From NCBI GenBank assembly GCA_019359695.1, contig JAHHGV010000003.1, positions 62,001 to 126,000 of the forward strand: a stretch of 64,000 nucleotides of DNA, given 5' to 3'. Positions within the stretch are counted from its first letter, which is position 1. Every line of letters begins with the position of its first letter. The notes under the pieces are model-generated. The model had not been told where the DNA came from. It saw only the letters and a list, made by a program, of their open reading frames with translations, and searched no databases. Below are positions 16,649 through 25,835 of the stretch, in pieces. This DNA comes from Brasilonema angustatum HA4187-MV1 (GTDB taxonomy: Bacteria > Cyanobacteriota > Cyanobacteriia > Cyanobacteriales > Nostocaceae). The position numbers were made by a program, and so were the translations under genes.

Positions 16649-17731
16649 ATGACGACAACACTATCTGCGCCTCATTCTATTGAGTCCTTGCTAGGCAAAG
16701 AAGCAGAAGACTTGCTCACCTATAAGGCAAAAGTTTCTAAGGATTTACTACATTTGCCAGGACCAGATTTTGTGGATCGAGTTTGGTTGAACAGCGATCG
16801 CAACCCCCAAGTTTTGCGTAATCTTCAAACACTATACTCTACCGGACGGCTGGCAAATACTGGCTACCTCTCTATTCTGCCAGTAGACCAGGGGATTGAA
16901 CACTCAGCCGGTGCGTCATTTGCACCCAATCCCATGTACTTTGATCCAGAAAATATTGTTAAGCTGGCAATAGCAGCAGATTGCAACGCTGTCGCGACAA
17001 CTTTGGGAGTTTTAGGCTCAATTTCACGCAAATACGCTCACAAAATTCCCTTTATAGTCAAACTCAACCACAACGAACTGCTAACTTTCCCCAATCAGTC
17101 TGACCAAGTTTTGTTTGCTTCAGTCGAACAAGCTTGGAATTTGGGTGCAGTTGCTGTGGGTGCGACTATTTATTTTGGTTCGGAAAACTCCACCCGCCAA
17201 ATTCAGGAAATCAGCCAAGCCTTCAAACGCGCTCATGATTTGGGGATGGTGACGATTCTTTGGTGCTATTTGCGGAACAACGCTTTCAAAGAAGACAAAG
17301 ATTATCACCTCGCGGCTGATCTGACAGGACAAGCGAATCATCTGGGTGTGACAATCGAAGCTGACATTATTAAACAAAAATTGCCAGAAAATAACAACGG
17401 TTACGGAGCAGTAGCCAAGGCGACTGGTAAGAGTTACGGTAAAACCAATGAGCGGGTTTACACAGATTTGACAACCGACCACCCAATCGATTTAACTCGT
17501 TACCAGGTACTTAACTGCTATTGTGGACGTGCAGGACTGATTAACTCTGGTGGCGCGTCTGGAAAAAATGACTTTGCAGAAGCTGTTCGGACTGCGGTGA
17601 TTAACAAACGCGCTGGTGGAACAGGATTAATTTCTGGGCGCAAAACATTTCAACGTCCGTTTGAGGAAGGAGTGAAGTTGTTTCACACTATTCAGGATGT
17701 TTATTTGTCTGATGCGGTGGCGATTGCCTAG
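16649..17731 (+). CDS. fbaB: class I fructose-bisphosphate aldolase (FbaB/DhnA family)
   Basis: Schiff-base aldolase of glycolysis, gluconeogenesis and the Calvin cycle, converting fructose 1,6-bisphosphate to and from GAP and DHAP. The 360-residue protein has [11 protein letters not shown] near residue 77, [20 protein letters not shown] and the late [15 protein letters not shown] phosphate-binding segment of the bacterial class I (DhnA) type. GAGGAAAAGG precedes ATG 16649 at good spacing. It is followed by two 24-base direct repeats (17728-17775) and by repeat-rich DNA, so it is probably a single transcription unit. Confidence 0.9.
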   Translation: MTTTLSAPHSIESLLGKEAEDLLTYKAKVSKDLLHLPGPDFVDRVWLNSDRNPQVLRNLQTLYSTGRLANTGYLSILPVDQGIEHSAGASFAPNPMYFDPENIVKLAIAADCNAVATTLGVLGSISRKYAHKIPFIVKLNHNELLTFPNQSDQVLFASVEQAWNLGAVAVGATIYFGSENSTRQIQEISQAFKRAHDLGMVTILWCYLRNNAFKEDKDYHLAADLTGQANHLGVTIEADIIKQKLPENNNGYGAVAKATGKSYGKTNERVYTDLTTDHPIDLTRYQVLNCYCGRAGLINSGGASGKNDFAEAVRTAVINKRAGGTGLISGRKTFQRPFEEGVKLFHTIQDVYLSDAVAIA

Positions 17732-18251
17732 GGCAGAGTTACGCTTAACGCCTAGGGCAGATCTACGCTTAACGCCTAAACGACTCCGCCTTGTTTTCAA
17801 CTGAGGGCGCTTCCTCGGTGTGATATCACCCACAAAACTAGATTTATAACGCTTCACACGCGGGCGATGGCGCAGAGCGCCCGCTGAGTCCTCCGGACAC
17901 GCGTTCGCGAACGCGATCGCACAGACGAACCGTGTCCAACCGCCTGCGATTCAAATCGCAGGCTAATAGCCAAAGTCCTCTCAAGAGGACTAAATGAGGA
18001 GAAAATTACGTAGATAAAAAATCACAAAAAAACACATTTACTCTCTGTATCCACTATCCACAGTTCATCCCAGAGATAACAAACAGCCGATCTGCCGAAC
18101 GCTCATGCTGAGCGCTTTGCGCTTAGGCAGCAGCGCCTTGCTATCGCCCCATCAATTTTATTCTTCCAACAAAGGAATTGTTAAGAGACAAATATCAATC
18201 TTATTTTCTGAGATATTGTAAAGTAAGTCAGAAGTTTGCTAAACGAGTGAC
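17732..18251. repeat. repeat-rich intergenic region with two hairpins
   Basis: No gene is seen. GCCTGCGAT (17942-17950) pairs with ATCGCAGGC (17955-17963), and GTCCTC (17975-17980) pairs with GAGGAC (17985-17990), both with TCAA loops. This double hairpin resembles a repeat common between genes in filamentous cyanobacteria. HIP1-like sites and short palindromes (GCGTTCGCGAACGC) are also present. The last 100 bases should hold the promoter of the aminotransferase. Confidence 0.55.
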
Positions 18252-19418
18252 ATGAAGCTGGCGCAACGAGTAAGTCAAGTAGCACCTTCTATAACTTTAG
18301 CTATTGCAGCCAAGGCTAAGGCAATGAAGGCAGAAGGAATTGATGTTTGTAGTTTTAGCGCTGGAGAACCGGACTTTGATAGTCCAGCGCACGTCAAAGC
18401 TGCTGCACAGAAAGCTTTGGACGAAGGTAAAACCAAGTATGGACCTGCATCTGGGGAACCAAAGTTAAGAGAAGCCATTGCTCGCAAGTTAAAAACTGAC
18501 AATGGTCTTGATTACAAAGCAGAAAATGTTATCGTTACCAACGGTGGGAAACATTCTCTGTTTAACTTAATACTGGCGCTGATTGAACCAGGAGATGAAG
18601 TCATCATCCCCGCGCCCTACTGGTTAAGTTATCCGGAAATGGTGACGCTTGCTGGTGGAGTGTCTGTGATTGTCCCCACAGATGTTTCGACAGGTTACAA
18701 AATTACACCAGAACAGTTGCGTAAGTCGATTACGCCCAAGACAAAGCTTTTTATCCTCAACTCGCCATCTAACCCGACTGGTATGGTTTACACACCAGAG
18801 GAAATTCAGGCGATCGCCCAAATTATCGTTGAGACTGACATTCTTGTCGTTTCCGACGAAATTTATGAGAAGATTCTCTACGATGGTGCCAAACAGGTCA
18901 GCATTGGTTCGCTAGGACCAGAGATTTTTGAGCGAACTATTATCAGCAATGGGTTTGCCAAAGCTTACTCCATGACAGGATGGCGCATCGGATATTTGGC
19001 AGGACCACTTGATTTGATTAAAGCAACAATTACTATCCAAAGCCATAGTGTGTCGAATGTTTGTACCTTTGCTCAATATGGGGCGATCGCAGCTTTGGAA
19101 GGTTCGCAAGATTGTGTCGAAGAAATGCTACAAGCTTTCGCCAAACGACGAGAAGTCATGTATGAAAGACTTAACGCTATTCCTGGGCTGACTTGTCCAA
19201 AACCAGACGGCGCTTTCTACCTATTTCCCGACATTAGCAAAACAGGACTAAAATCTCTGGATTTTTCTAACAAGTTGCTAGAAAAAGAGCAAGTAGCAGT
19301 TATTCCTGGAATCGCCTTTGCTGGTGATGACAATATTCGCCTTTCCTACGCCACCGATATGGCAACAATTGAAAAGGGAATGGATAGATTTGAAAAATTT
19401 GTCAAATCACTTATTTAG
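18252..19418 (+). CDS. aspC: PLP-dependent aspartate aminotransferase (class I/II)
   Basis: Fold-type I aminotransferase of 388 residues, subgroup I-gamma like AspC of Thermus and cyanobacteria. It exchanges the amino group between aspartate and 2-oxoglutarate. Visible are [10 protein letters not shown], the PYWLSYPEM segment, [19 protein letters not shown], the PLP lysine in [17 protein letters not shown] near residue 236, and the final IRLSYA Arg that binds the substrate carboxylate. It is free-standing: repeats lie on both sides. A prephenate or glutamate role is possible for this subgroup. Confidence 0.9.
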   Translation: MKLAQRVSQVAPSITLAIAAKAKAMKAEGIDVCSFSAGEPDFDSPAHVKAAAQKALDEGKTKYGPASGEPKLREAIARKLKTDNGLDYKAENVIVTNGGKHSLFNLILALIEPGDEVIIPAPYWLSYPEMVTLAGGVSVIVPTDVSTGYKITPEQLRKSITPKTKLFILNSPSNPTGMVYTPEEIQAIAQIIVETDILVVSDEIYEKILYDGAKQVSIGSLGPEIFERTIISNGFAKAYSMTGWRIGYLAGPLDLIKATITIQSHSVSNVCTFAQYGAIAALEGSQDCVEEMLQAFAKRREVMYERLNAIPGLTCPKPDGAFYLFPDISKTGLKSLDFSNKLLEKEQVAVIPGIAFAGDDNIRLSYATDMATIEKGMDRFEKFVKSLI

Positions 19419-19428
19419 TCATTAGTCA

Positions 19429-19807
19429 TTCAATACGGTTCGGTAATGTTCGGTTATCTCAAAGCAGATCCCCCCAACCCACGCCAGGTGCTTCAAGTCG
19501 GGAAACCCGCCCAACGCACTGGCTCCCCTTAAAAAGGGGGGCTTATAACCCTCTTTTACCCCCTTTTTAAGGCAGGGCTGTTTCATTCGTTAAGGAGGGA
19601 GGTTTTGTCAATATGTAGCGCGATGATTTTTGGGACAGAAGTTATAGAAAACCTATATTTTGACCCAGAAAATTCAATTTTTCTCCAAAAAAATACAGCG
19701 ATCGCGCTTCACAAACCCTTGACATTATGAGCCTTTGAGGGAATGAAACAGCCCTGCTTTTTAAGGGGGTCGCCGTAGGCGGGGGGATCTTATCCGAACC
19801 ATATTGA
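19429..19807. mobile_element. inverted-repeat element (about 380 bp), non-coding
   Basis: The left end TCAATACGGTTCGG, with AGATCCCCCC following, mirrors the right end GGGGGGATCTTATCCGAACC. Inside, runs of CCCCTTTTTAAG and CTTAAAAAGGGG pair again. The phrase CAGGGCTGTTTCATTCGTTA and its near mirror GAATGAAACAGCCCTG also occur. It carries no ORF of note and is probably a MITE-like element inserted between aspC and the patatin gene. Confidence 0.6.
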
Positions 19808-19842
19808 TTAGTTATTATTTAAAAATAAAGGTTATTTATAAT

Positions 19843-20556
19843 ATGACAGAAGCTCAAACAGATCACTTTCATATTCTTTCTCTAGATGGTGGAGGCTCTT
19901 TAGGAGTATACACTTTAGGAGTTTTAGAAAAAGTTGAAGAATTACTAGGAGAACCTCTATACAAAAAATTTCAACTTATTTATGGAACTAGCACAGGTTC
20001 AATTATTGGCTCTCTGCTAGCTCGCGGTGAAAGTGTCAGTGAGATTTCTAAAAAGTATTTTCAGTACATCCCAGACATCATGAGTCACAGAAGTAGTTCA
20101 AAAAGAAGCCAAGCCTTAAAGAAATGTGCTAACGAAGTGTTTCAGGATTATGAGTTTAACGATGAAAATTTTAAAACTCTAATTGGAGTTGTAGCTACTA
20201 ACTACGAATACCGTAGACCGATGATTTTTAAGAGTTCCCGTTCACTATTCCAAGGAGGGAATGGAGAACCTGGTTTTGGTTGTAAAATAGCAGATGTTGT
20301 TGTAGCTTCATGCTCAGCTTCTCCATTCTTTGATATTCATAAGATTTCAACAACAATTGCTGGAAAACCGGAAATGCCGGAAATGATTGATGGTGGATTT
20401 GTTGCCAATAATCCTACCTTATTTGCAATTACAGATGCAATTAAAGCATTAAAAACTCCGGAAACTAAAATCAAAGTTTTGAGCCTTGGTGTAGGTAGCT
20501 ATCCTCGTTCAGATACTAATCTTAAAGAGACTATATTGAGAAAATTCAATTCGTAA
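19843..20556 (+). CDS. patatin-like phospholipase, possibly C-terminally short
   Basis: Lipid acyl hydrolase of 237 residues with a Ser-Asp dyad. The oxyanion loop reads DGGGSLG near residue 16, the nucleophile elbow GTSTGS near residue 48, and the catalytic Asp lies in DGGFVANNP near residue 185. The loop has Ser where Arg is usual. The protein stops about 50 residues after the DGG motif, while relatives usually run on for 60-100 more, so the C-terminus may be lost. Stand-alone patatins of this kind include effector lipases of defence systems, but no cyclase or sensor gene is adjacent. ATG 19843 is chosen over an upstream TTG inside the repeat element. Confidence 0.75.
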   Translation: MTEAQTDHFHILSLDGGGSLGVYTLGVLEKVEELLGEPLYKKFQLIYGTSTGSIIGSLLARGESVSEISKKYFQYIPDIMSHRSSSKRSQALKKCANEVFQDYEFNDENFKTLIGVVATNYEYRRPMIFKSSRSLFQGGNGEPGFGCKIADVVVASCSASPFFDIHKISTTIAGKPEMPEMIDGGFVANNPTLFAITDAIKALKTPETKIKVLSLGVGSYPRSDTNLKETILRKFNS

Positions 20557-20634
20557 AAATTTATTCCAGCCTCTTTTTCCACAATAGAATCAGCATTCTA
20601 CAAATCGGATACCTGGCACTGACGGTTGATGATA

Positions 20635-20712
20635 TGTCATTGCGAGTGAAACGAAGCAATCTCAAGCACTTGCGATTGCTTCACTACGCGCTTCGCTTCG
20701 TTCGCAATGACA
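20635..20712. repeat. palindromic TGTCATTGCGA repeat
   Basis: TGTCATTGCGAG at the left is mirrored by TTCGCAATGACA at the right, with GAAGCAATC/GATTGCTTC pairing inside. The same unit occurs at 23265-23412 and in part near 32277. It sits between the convergent patatin and GT2 genes, where the RNA hairpin could end transcription. Confidence 0.6.
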
Positions 20713-20742
20713 GGTGCTACATTTGATTGCAACTTGGTATGA

Positions 20743-21936
20743 CTAACGCAGTAACCCCATTTCTTTCAAACCTTGGCGCAGTCGTTTCGCCTCTTCAGGA
20801 TTTTGCTGTTCTTCGTGAAGGGCGATCGCTTTTTGAAAACTCACAAGACTATCTTTTACATAGCCAAGTTTCAGCAGCAATACCCCCAAGTTTTGGTACG
20901 CATCAGCATATTTAGGACTTAACTCAATTGCTTTTTGATAAGCTAAGATAGCATCTTTGAATAAACTCATTTCCTTTAGCGTCATCCCGAGATTGTAATA
21001 TCCTGGGACGAAACTGGAGTCAATCTTGATTGTTGCTTCGTAAGCAGTTTTAGCACCATTGAAATCTCCAGTTGCTTTGAGTAAATTGCCGAGATTGTTG
21101 TATGCTCCTAATTTAAGAATTGGGTAGATAGGCAATTTCACTGCAGCATCATAGTGGGCGATCGCATTTTTAGAATTTTGCAACCGAGAGTAGGCAATAC
21201 CAAGATGATAGTAGAGTTCGTATAAAGTCTCGTACTCCTCCTCACAATTGCTCACTCCCTGCGCCAACAACTTGATACCTTCTACTATTTTCCCGATTTT
21301 TACATAAAGCGCCCCCAACTTACTACAAACATAAGGATCATTAGGATGAGAAGCAAGAAAACCTTCCATCGCTGCTTGTGCTTTGGTAAATTTATCTTGT
21401 TGAGCTATGGCACTTTTTTGATATCCTGTGTGTGAAATAGCAACCCCTTCCAAATAGCCCACTTGCAAACCTGGTTCCTGAGTTAAAATTTCAGACACGC
21501 TATCATCCACTAACGCATGGTAAGGGCGAGAAAAGCGGATATCTGGATGATTGCGGAACAGGCGCGAAACCAGCGAGTAAGGAGATTGTTCTGCTTCTAC
21601 CTCATGGCGCAGAAGGTTGATCAGGAGGTATTCTTCCCTTCGTATCGCCTGTTTCAACTGCGGTACAATTTTCTGGGTGAGAGTTTCATCTGCATCTAAT
21701 ACAAGAATCCAATCACCTGTGACGTATTTTAAAGCTTCATTGCGAGCAGCACTAAAGTCATTACACCATTCAAAATGATGCACTTTCGCACCAAATTTTT
21801 CAGCAATTTTTGGAGTGCTGTCTGTAGAACCTGTATCTAATACTACCATTTCATCGACGACATTTTTCACACTGCCAAGACATTTAGACAGCGTAGCTTC
21901 TTCGTTTTTGACAATCATGCACAGGGTTAGTTTCAT
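20743..21936 (-). CDS. GT2 glycosyltransferase with C-terminal TPR repeats
   Basis: Family 2 glycosyltransferase (397 residues). The N-terminal catalytic part (1-200) has MIVKNEEATL, LDTGSTDST, the nucleotide/metal-binding LDADE (DxD-like) and SRLFRN. The C-terminal half has five or so TPR units (for example YNLGMTLKEMSLFKDAILAYQKAIELSPKY, read as one unit). This architecture is common in cyanobacteria and resembles SunS-type S/O-glycosyltransferases that modify peptides, as well as cell-surface glycan enzymes. The acceptor here is unknown. It is transcribed toward the patatin gene. A HIP1 site lies inside the gene. Confidence 0.82.
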   Translation of the reverse strand: MKLTLCMIVKNEEATLSKCLGSVKNVVDEMVVLDTGSTDSTPKIAEKFGAKVHHFEWCNDFSAARNEALKYVTGDWILVLDADETLTQKIVPQLKQAIRREEYLLINLLRHEVEAEQSPYSLVSRLFRNHPDIRFSRPYHALVDDSVSEILTQEPGLQVGYLEGVAISHTGYQKSAIAQQDKFTKAQAAMEGFLASHPNDPYVCSKLGALYVKIGKIVEGIKLLAQGVSNCEEEYETLYELYYHLGIAYSRLQNSKNAIAHYDAAVKLPIYPILKLGAYNNLGNLLKATGDFNGAKTAYEATIKIDSSFVPGYYNLGMTLKEMSLFKDAILAYQKAIELSPKYADAYQNLGVLLLKLGYVKDSLVSFQKAIALHEEQQNPEEAKRLRQGLKEMGLLR

Positions 21937-22045
21937 AAGTAACTCGTGTACTTTTTTAAATATTGTGTAAATATGAGTAACTTTAATTGTGTGTCGAAAG
22001 CTTGATCAAATGTGATAAGAACTTCTTCAACACATGGTGACTTTA

Positions 22046-22092
22046 ATGATAGGTCAAACACTAGGTAGACGCTATAGCCGAATGGCATTAAG
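22046..22092 (+). pseudogene. possible first codons of a lost Ser/Thr kinase gene
   Basis: ATG at 22046 opens MIGQTLGRRYSRMALR, which resembles the start of cyanobacterial Ser/Thr kinases (compare MIGQLLAGRYKV of the kinase at 48566). It then runs into the dispersed ACCGTTTCACTTTAA repeat at 22093. The match is short, so this is a weak call. Confidence 0.25.
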
Positions 22093-22160
22093 ACCGTTTC
22101 ACTTTAAAATTGATACGAAGCGTGGGATGAATGCCCGATTGAGCTAAATGAGGGTTAGAA

Positions 22161-22275
22161 CGCCGGTACATTAATCCCAAAAACCCGGTTTCTTCGAGTT
22201 GAGCATAGGAGATATCAAGTTTTCCGACAGAGAGAAACCGGGTTTTTTGCGTGCTTTTTGACTACTGTACCGGCG
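22161..22275. mobile_element. 115-bp nested inverted-repeat element
   Basis: The outer ends CGCCGGTACA (22161-22170) and TGTACCGGCG (22266-22275) are exact mirrors. The inner AAAAACCCGGTTTCT (22179-22193) mirrors AGAAACCGGGTTTTT (22233-22247). It has no coding capacity. The structure fits a MITE or a structured intergenic repeat. The rest of the 21937-22431 gap shows nothing more than the kinase-like remnant and a dispersed repeat. Confidence 0.65.
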
Positions 22276-22431
22276 CTTTAGAAGTATAAACGGAACTCTA
22301 GAAAAGTAATCTTAAAGACACAAAGAGCAATACTTCCTTGGAAAGACGTAATCACACTACTGCCTTTTTAGGATTGTAAAGGTTAAAAGCTCACAGTCCA
22401 CGCAAACCATCTGGTATCGAAAGACTTGCAA

Positions 22432-23238
22432 ATGAACAACAGTTCCTTGATTCGACCTCTGGCTGTCGTAACGGGTGCCTCTAACGGTATCGGCTACGAA
22501 CTTGCTAAACAGTTTGCCCAAAACGGCTTTGATTTGATCATCACAGCTACTGCCTCAAGCATTGACGAAGCTGCTCAAGCTTTGGTTGGACTAGGTGTCA
22601 AAGTCGAGACGGTGCAGTCCGATCTTGCCACCTATGACGGAGTTGAGACGCTCTACAACAAGATTAAGGCAGCGAACCGACCAGTGGATGCGATCGCTAT
22701 CAACGCAGGTCTTGGTGTTGGCGGTGACTTTGCCCGCGAAACCGACCTACAGGACGAACTCAATCTCATCAATCTGAACGTCGTATCGACTGTCCATCTC
22801 GCTAAGCGGGTGGTGAAGGACATGGTTAGTCGCGGTAAGGGTCGCATCCTCTTTACTTCCTCGATCGCCGCTTTGATGCCTGGACCGTTCGAGGCAGTCT
22901 ACGCAGCCTCCAAGGCGTTTGTCCACTCCTTTTCCCAGGGACTGCGCAGCGAGCTAAAGGACACGGGCGTCACCGTCACCGCCCTCATGCCCGGACCGAC
23001 GGATACCAACTTCTTCCAGCGCGCGGATATGGACGATACCAAGGCGGGCGCGAGTCAAAAGGACGACGCAGCCGAAGTCGCCAAGCAGGGTTTTGAAGCT
23101 TTGATCGCGGGCAAGGATAAGATCATCGCAGGCTCACTCCAAACCAAGATTCTGGGCACCGTAAGCAAAATCTTACCTGATACCGTCACTGCCGAACTGC
23201 ACCGCACGCTTACTGAGCCGGGGTCAGCTAATAAGTAA
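22432..23238 (+). CDS. short-chain dehydrogenase/reductase (SDR)
   Basis: Classical SDR of 268 residues. The cofactor motif is TGASNGIGYELA near residue 14, NAG is near residue 90 (AINAGLGVGG), the catalytic Ser is in FTSSIAALMPG near 142, and YAASK near 156 gives the Tyr and Lys. A PGPTDTNF tail follows. The substrate is unknown. From about 22800 the gene is clearly richer in G+C, with codons such as CGC and GGC, than its neighbours, which suggests horizontal acquisition. The stop codon lies in the terminal repeat of an inserted element, so the last residues may have changed. ATG 22432 is used. Confidence 0.85.
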   Translation: MNNSSLIRPLAVVTGASNGIGYELAKQFAQNGFDLIITATASSIDEAAQALVGLGVKVETVQSDLATYDGVETLYNKIKAANRPVDAIAINAGLGVGGDFARETDLQDELNLINLNVVSTVHLAKRVVKDMVSRGKGRILFTSSIAALMPGPFEAVYAASKAFVHSFSQGLRSELKDTGVTVTALMPGPTDTNFFQRADMDDTKAGASQKDDAAEVAKQGFEALIAGKDKIIAGSLQTKILGTVSKILPDTVTAELHRTLTEPGSANK

Positions 23239-23438
23239 GTAGTCAGACAGAATTAATTACACAATGTCATTGCGAATGGAGCGAAGCGGAATGTAGACGC
23301 GTTTGCGCAGCGCCCCCTTAGGGGCTAGCGGCTTCCCGCAGGGTAGCAATCGCAAGGGCTGGGATTGCTTCGCTTCGTATGCCCTCCGGGCACGCTACGC
23401 TAACGCAATGACTGTAAATATTTTTGTCCGACTACTTA
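23236..23438. mobile_element. 203-bp inverted-repeat element abutting the SDR stop
   Basis: TAAGTAGTCAGACAG at the left is mirrored by TGTCCGACTACTTA at the right, with one mismatch. An inner GTCATTGCGA / CGCAATGAC pair makes a second arm, as at 20635. The left end supplies the TAA stop of the SDR gene. A partial relative is seen around 32255-32290 (TGTCCGCCTAACTACTTA, then TGTCATTGCGAG). Confidence 0.6.
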
Positions 23439-23593
23439 ATACCGATTCAAAAAGCGATAGCTTCCACGCGGACACCATATCCAAAAGTTTTGCTTCTTTA
23501 AGAAAGTTGCAGTCAAGTTAACGACTGCATTAATGATACATTTCTAAACTGAATCTTAAATCTGTAAGGTTTGTTAACAAAGCACTGCAATAT

Positions 23594-24865
23594 TTGAAAG
23601 TGGTGCTTTATAACAAACAAAAACTAGTGGAACAGAAATCCAATACCCCTAGATTACCCCTACCACAACCACTTGTGGGTGCAGAAGCTGGTACTTTTAC
23701 TGAGTTTACAGTTACTCAACGGATGCCTAATATTGCTCGTAGAGTCATCGCTGAAAATAAGTTTCCAGCCAATATTAATGCCAGCTTAGAGAAACTAGCC
23801 AGTGAACTGCCATCGGGATATTTGCCAACTCTTGTAGATGATACTGGTTCAGATTTTGCAGATTGGTGTAAATATTTAGAATCATACAAAGAACAGCGTT
23901 GGATAGATATTCCGTGGTTTTTTACTGAAACTTATTTTTATAGATATCTTTTGCAAATTACCAACTACTTTCGTGCTGGTGAATCGCAAGGTATAGATCC
24001 ATTTGAGTTGCAAAAACGTCAAGGTTTAGAAACATCCCTTGACTCAATTGTTGCTTTATGCACTCAAGTGAATGGATGGTTGAATGTATCAGAGCAAGAA
24101 AATCAATCAAGGCAAACAGCTTTGATAACATTATTATATTTTGGTTTGTGGGGAAATCGAGTTGATCTCAGTTTGTGGTCAGCATTTGAAAGCGATCGCA
24201 GTCGTTTTGATATTCAAAGCCAACAATCTCACATATTAGTAGATGATGGACTCAAAGTCACAGAATTGTTAGTGAATCGCAATTCCGGACGTGTTGACTT
24301 TGTTGTAGATAATGCTGGCTTTGAACTTGTCTGTGATTTGTGTTTGGTAGATTATCTTTTAGGTAGTGGTGTCGCGAGCGTTGTTAGACTACATTTAAAG
24401 TCTCACCCAACATTTGTCTCTGATGCCATGATTAAAGATGTGCATCAAACAACAGAATTTTTATTAGCTTCAAGCAATCCAGAAGTGAAATCCTTTGCTC
24501 AAAGACTACAAGAATATATTGCATCAGAGCAGTTAGTTTTGTGTTACGATTATTTTTGGACGTCACCTTTAGCTTTTTGGGAAATACCTGAGTCTCTAAA
24601 AAATGAGTTATCTCATTCCAATTTGATAGTTATTAAAGGAGATGCAAATTATCGAAGATTGTTAGGAGATAGACATTGGGATTTTACGACTAACATTTCA
24701 GATATAGTGTGTTACTTGCCCGTCCCAATGGTAGCCCTACGTACTTTGAAATCGGAAGTTGCAGCAGGTATTAAACCGGAAGTTTTGGAGGAAGTGGAAA
24801 AGTCAGACTCTGCTTGGTTAACGAATGGACAATGGGGAGTTGTTCAGTTGGTGGATAATAATTAA
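23594..24865 (+). CDS. DUF89/ARMT1-family damage-control phosphatase-like protein
   Basis: This 423-residue protein matches the DUF89 (ARMT1-like) metal-dependent phosphatase fold. It has a helical N-terminal half (WIDIPWFFTETYFYRYLL) and a C-terminal Rossmann-like half with the metal motif VDNAGFELVCDL near residue 237 and VIKGDANYRRLLGDRHW near residue 347. Family members hydrolyse phosphometabolites or damaged sugar phosphates. The physiological substrate here is not known. The start is TTG 23594, which gives an N-terminus typical for cyanobacterial homologues, but there is no strong ribosome site. It ends one base before the toxin remnant on the other strand. Confidence 0.75.
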   Translation: MKVVLYNKQKLVEQKSNTPRLPLPQPLVGAEAGTFTEFTVTQRMPNIARRVIAENKFPANINASLEKLASELPSGYLPTLVDDTGSDFADWCKYLESYKEQRWIDIPWFFTETYFYRYLLQITNYFRAGESQGIDPFELQKRQGLETSLDSIVALCTQVNGWLNVSEQENQSRQTALITLLYFGLWGNRVDLSLWSAFESDRSRFDIQSQQSHILVDDGLKVTELLVNRNSGRVDFVVDNAGFELVCDLCLVDYLLGSGVASVVRLHLKSHPTFVSDAMIKDVHQTTEFLLASSNPEVKSFAQRLQEYIASEQLVLCYDYFWTSPLAFWEIPESLKNELSHSNLIVIKGDANYRRLLGDRHWDFTTNISDIVCYLPVPMVALRTLKSEVAAGIKPEVLEEVEKSDSAWLTNGQWGVVQLVDNN

Positions 24866-25487
24866 TTACTCCTCTTCTAGAAGCTGTTCAAGTAAACTTG
24901 GTGCAACCCAAAAGCCAACTTCTCGCAAACAGTCAAAAACTGTCCTCAAATCCAGTAAATCAGATTTATACCAATTCTGTATGAAGATGCGCCTAATTAT
25001 ATGAGGAACGAACCGCGTAGACGCGCAGCGGCTTCCCGCAGGGTAGAGCGCAAAGTACACAAAGTAAAGAAAGAAGAAGTCAAGAAAATTTGGCGCAGCC
25101 TCACAAAAAAATGGTATTAGCAGCGTCTTTGAGAATACTTAAGAGTCCAATAATTGTCAAACCACGCTCCAGAGCTACGCGTCTTGCAGCTTTGTCATCC
25201 AAGATCACCAAGTCAGCTTTTAGTTTCTCTGCTAATAAAATTGCGTCTCGTTCACCAGGATCGAGTTTTTCCAGCTCTACGTTTTGGAGGGTTTCAACAG
25301 GTTGAATTTGCAGCCAGTCAGGAGGTTTCGCTATCCAATCTCTGATGACAGATGGTGACTCAGGAGCGTTTAATTCATCAGCCACAGTTTGAGGAATTAT
25401 CATAACGTCATAGAGTTCTTGCAATACTCTGATATAGTCGATCAACAGCAAGTAACAAATGGGTGAAGTATCAGATACAACAATCAT
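24866..25487 (-). pseudogene. PIN-like (DUF3368) toxin gene split by a small insertion
   Basis: The N-terminal part (25487 to about 25117) reads VVSDTSPICYL, ADELNAPES, DPGERDAILLA and VILDDKAAR, the acidic PIN nuclease residues of DUF3368 toxins, then breaks after GLLSILKDAA. The C-terminal part (24968-24866) continues as KSDLLDLRTVFDCLREVG...LLEQLLEEE. The 148-bp element at 24969-25116 separates them. Removing it with one copy of the TTA duplication restores an unbroken frame. As it stands the protein ends after 128 residues, with all PIN acidic residues but without its last helices. The start overlaps the antitoxin stop by 4 bp. Confidence 0.8.
24969..25116. mobile_element. 148-bp MITE inside the toxin gene, TTA duplication
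   Basis: The ends TACCAATT and AATGGTA are near-mirrors and are flanked by TTA on both sides (24966-24968, 25117-25119). The inside contains the frequent AACGAACCGCGTAGACGCG / GCGGCTTCCCGCAGGGTAG repeat text. The insertion adds 151 bases, which shifts the frame of the toxin gene. Confidence 0.75.
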
Positions 25488-25750
25488 TGTGCTCTGAACT
25501 TCTTAAGGGTTTGAAGATCCTGTTGTAATTCAGCTTCGTCGTAATTCAGGTAAACACCCATCCGTTTCAAAAAAGCATGGGTTTCTAGACGTGATGGTAA
25601 TTGAAGTATCTGCCCTACTTCAGCAGTGCTAATCTCACCAGAACGATAAGCATCAGCGACAACCGTTTCTAGGAGGCGACGAGAAAGGCTTCCCCATGCT
25701 TGGTTTAGTCGCTGAGCAATTTCATCGGGAATTTCAACTGTAATTTGCAT
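25484..25750 (-). CDS. UPF0175-family antitoxin
   Basis: Small protein of 88 residues: an N-terminal beta strand (MQITVEIPDEIAQRL), then a helix-turn-helix-like middle (VADAYRSGEISTAEVGQILQLPSRLETHAFLKRMG) ending in the YNYDE-type tail (here YLNYDEAELQQDLQTL). UPF0175 proteins pair with DUF3368 PIN toxins, bind their own promoter and neutralise the nuclease. The 4-bp overlap with the toxin gene fits that operon. Because the toxin is split, this antitoxin may now be an orphan. Confidence 0.85.
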   Translation of the reverse strand: MQITVEIPDEIAQRLNQAWGSLSRRLLETVVADAYRSGEISTAEVGQILQLPSRLETHAFLKRMGVYLNYDEAELQQDLQTLKKFRAQ

Positions 25751-25835
25751 GGCGCATTCAGGCTAGAGCTATAAGCTTAGTTCTATAGTAAGCGATGATC
25801 GTCTACCCTTAGTCCGTACCGCTTAAATCATCGCC

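Noticed and set aside
17941..17990. tRNA-like stems after the aldolase gene
   Set aside because: The two hairpins have 4-base loops and no T-arm or anticodon arrangement; they match a dispersed double-hairpin repeat.
19843..20556. Patatin gene as part of a CBASS-type defence operon
   Set aside because: No nucleotide cyclase, ubiquitin-like or sensor gene is adjacent; it is flanked by repeats, aspC and a GT2 gene.
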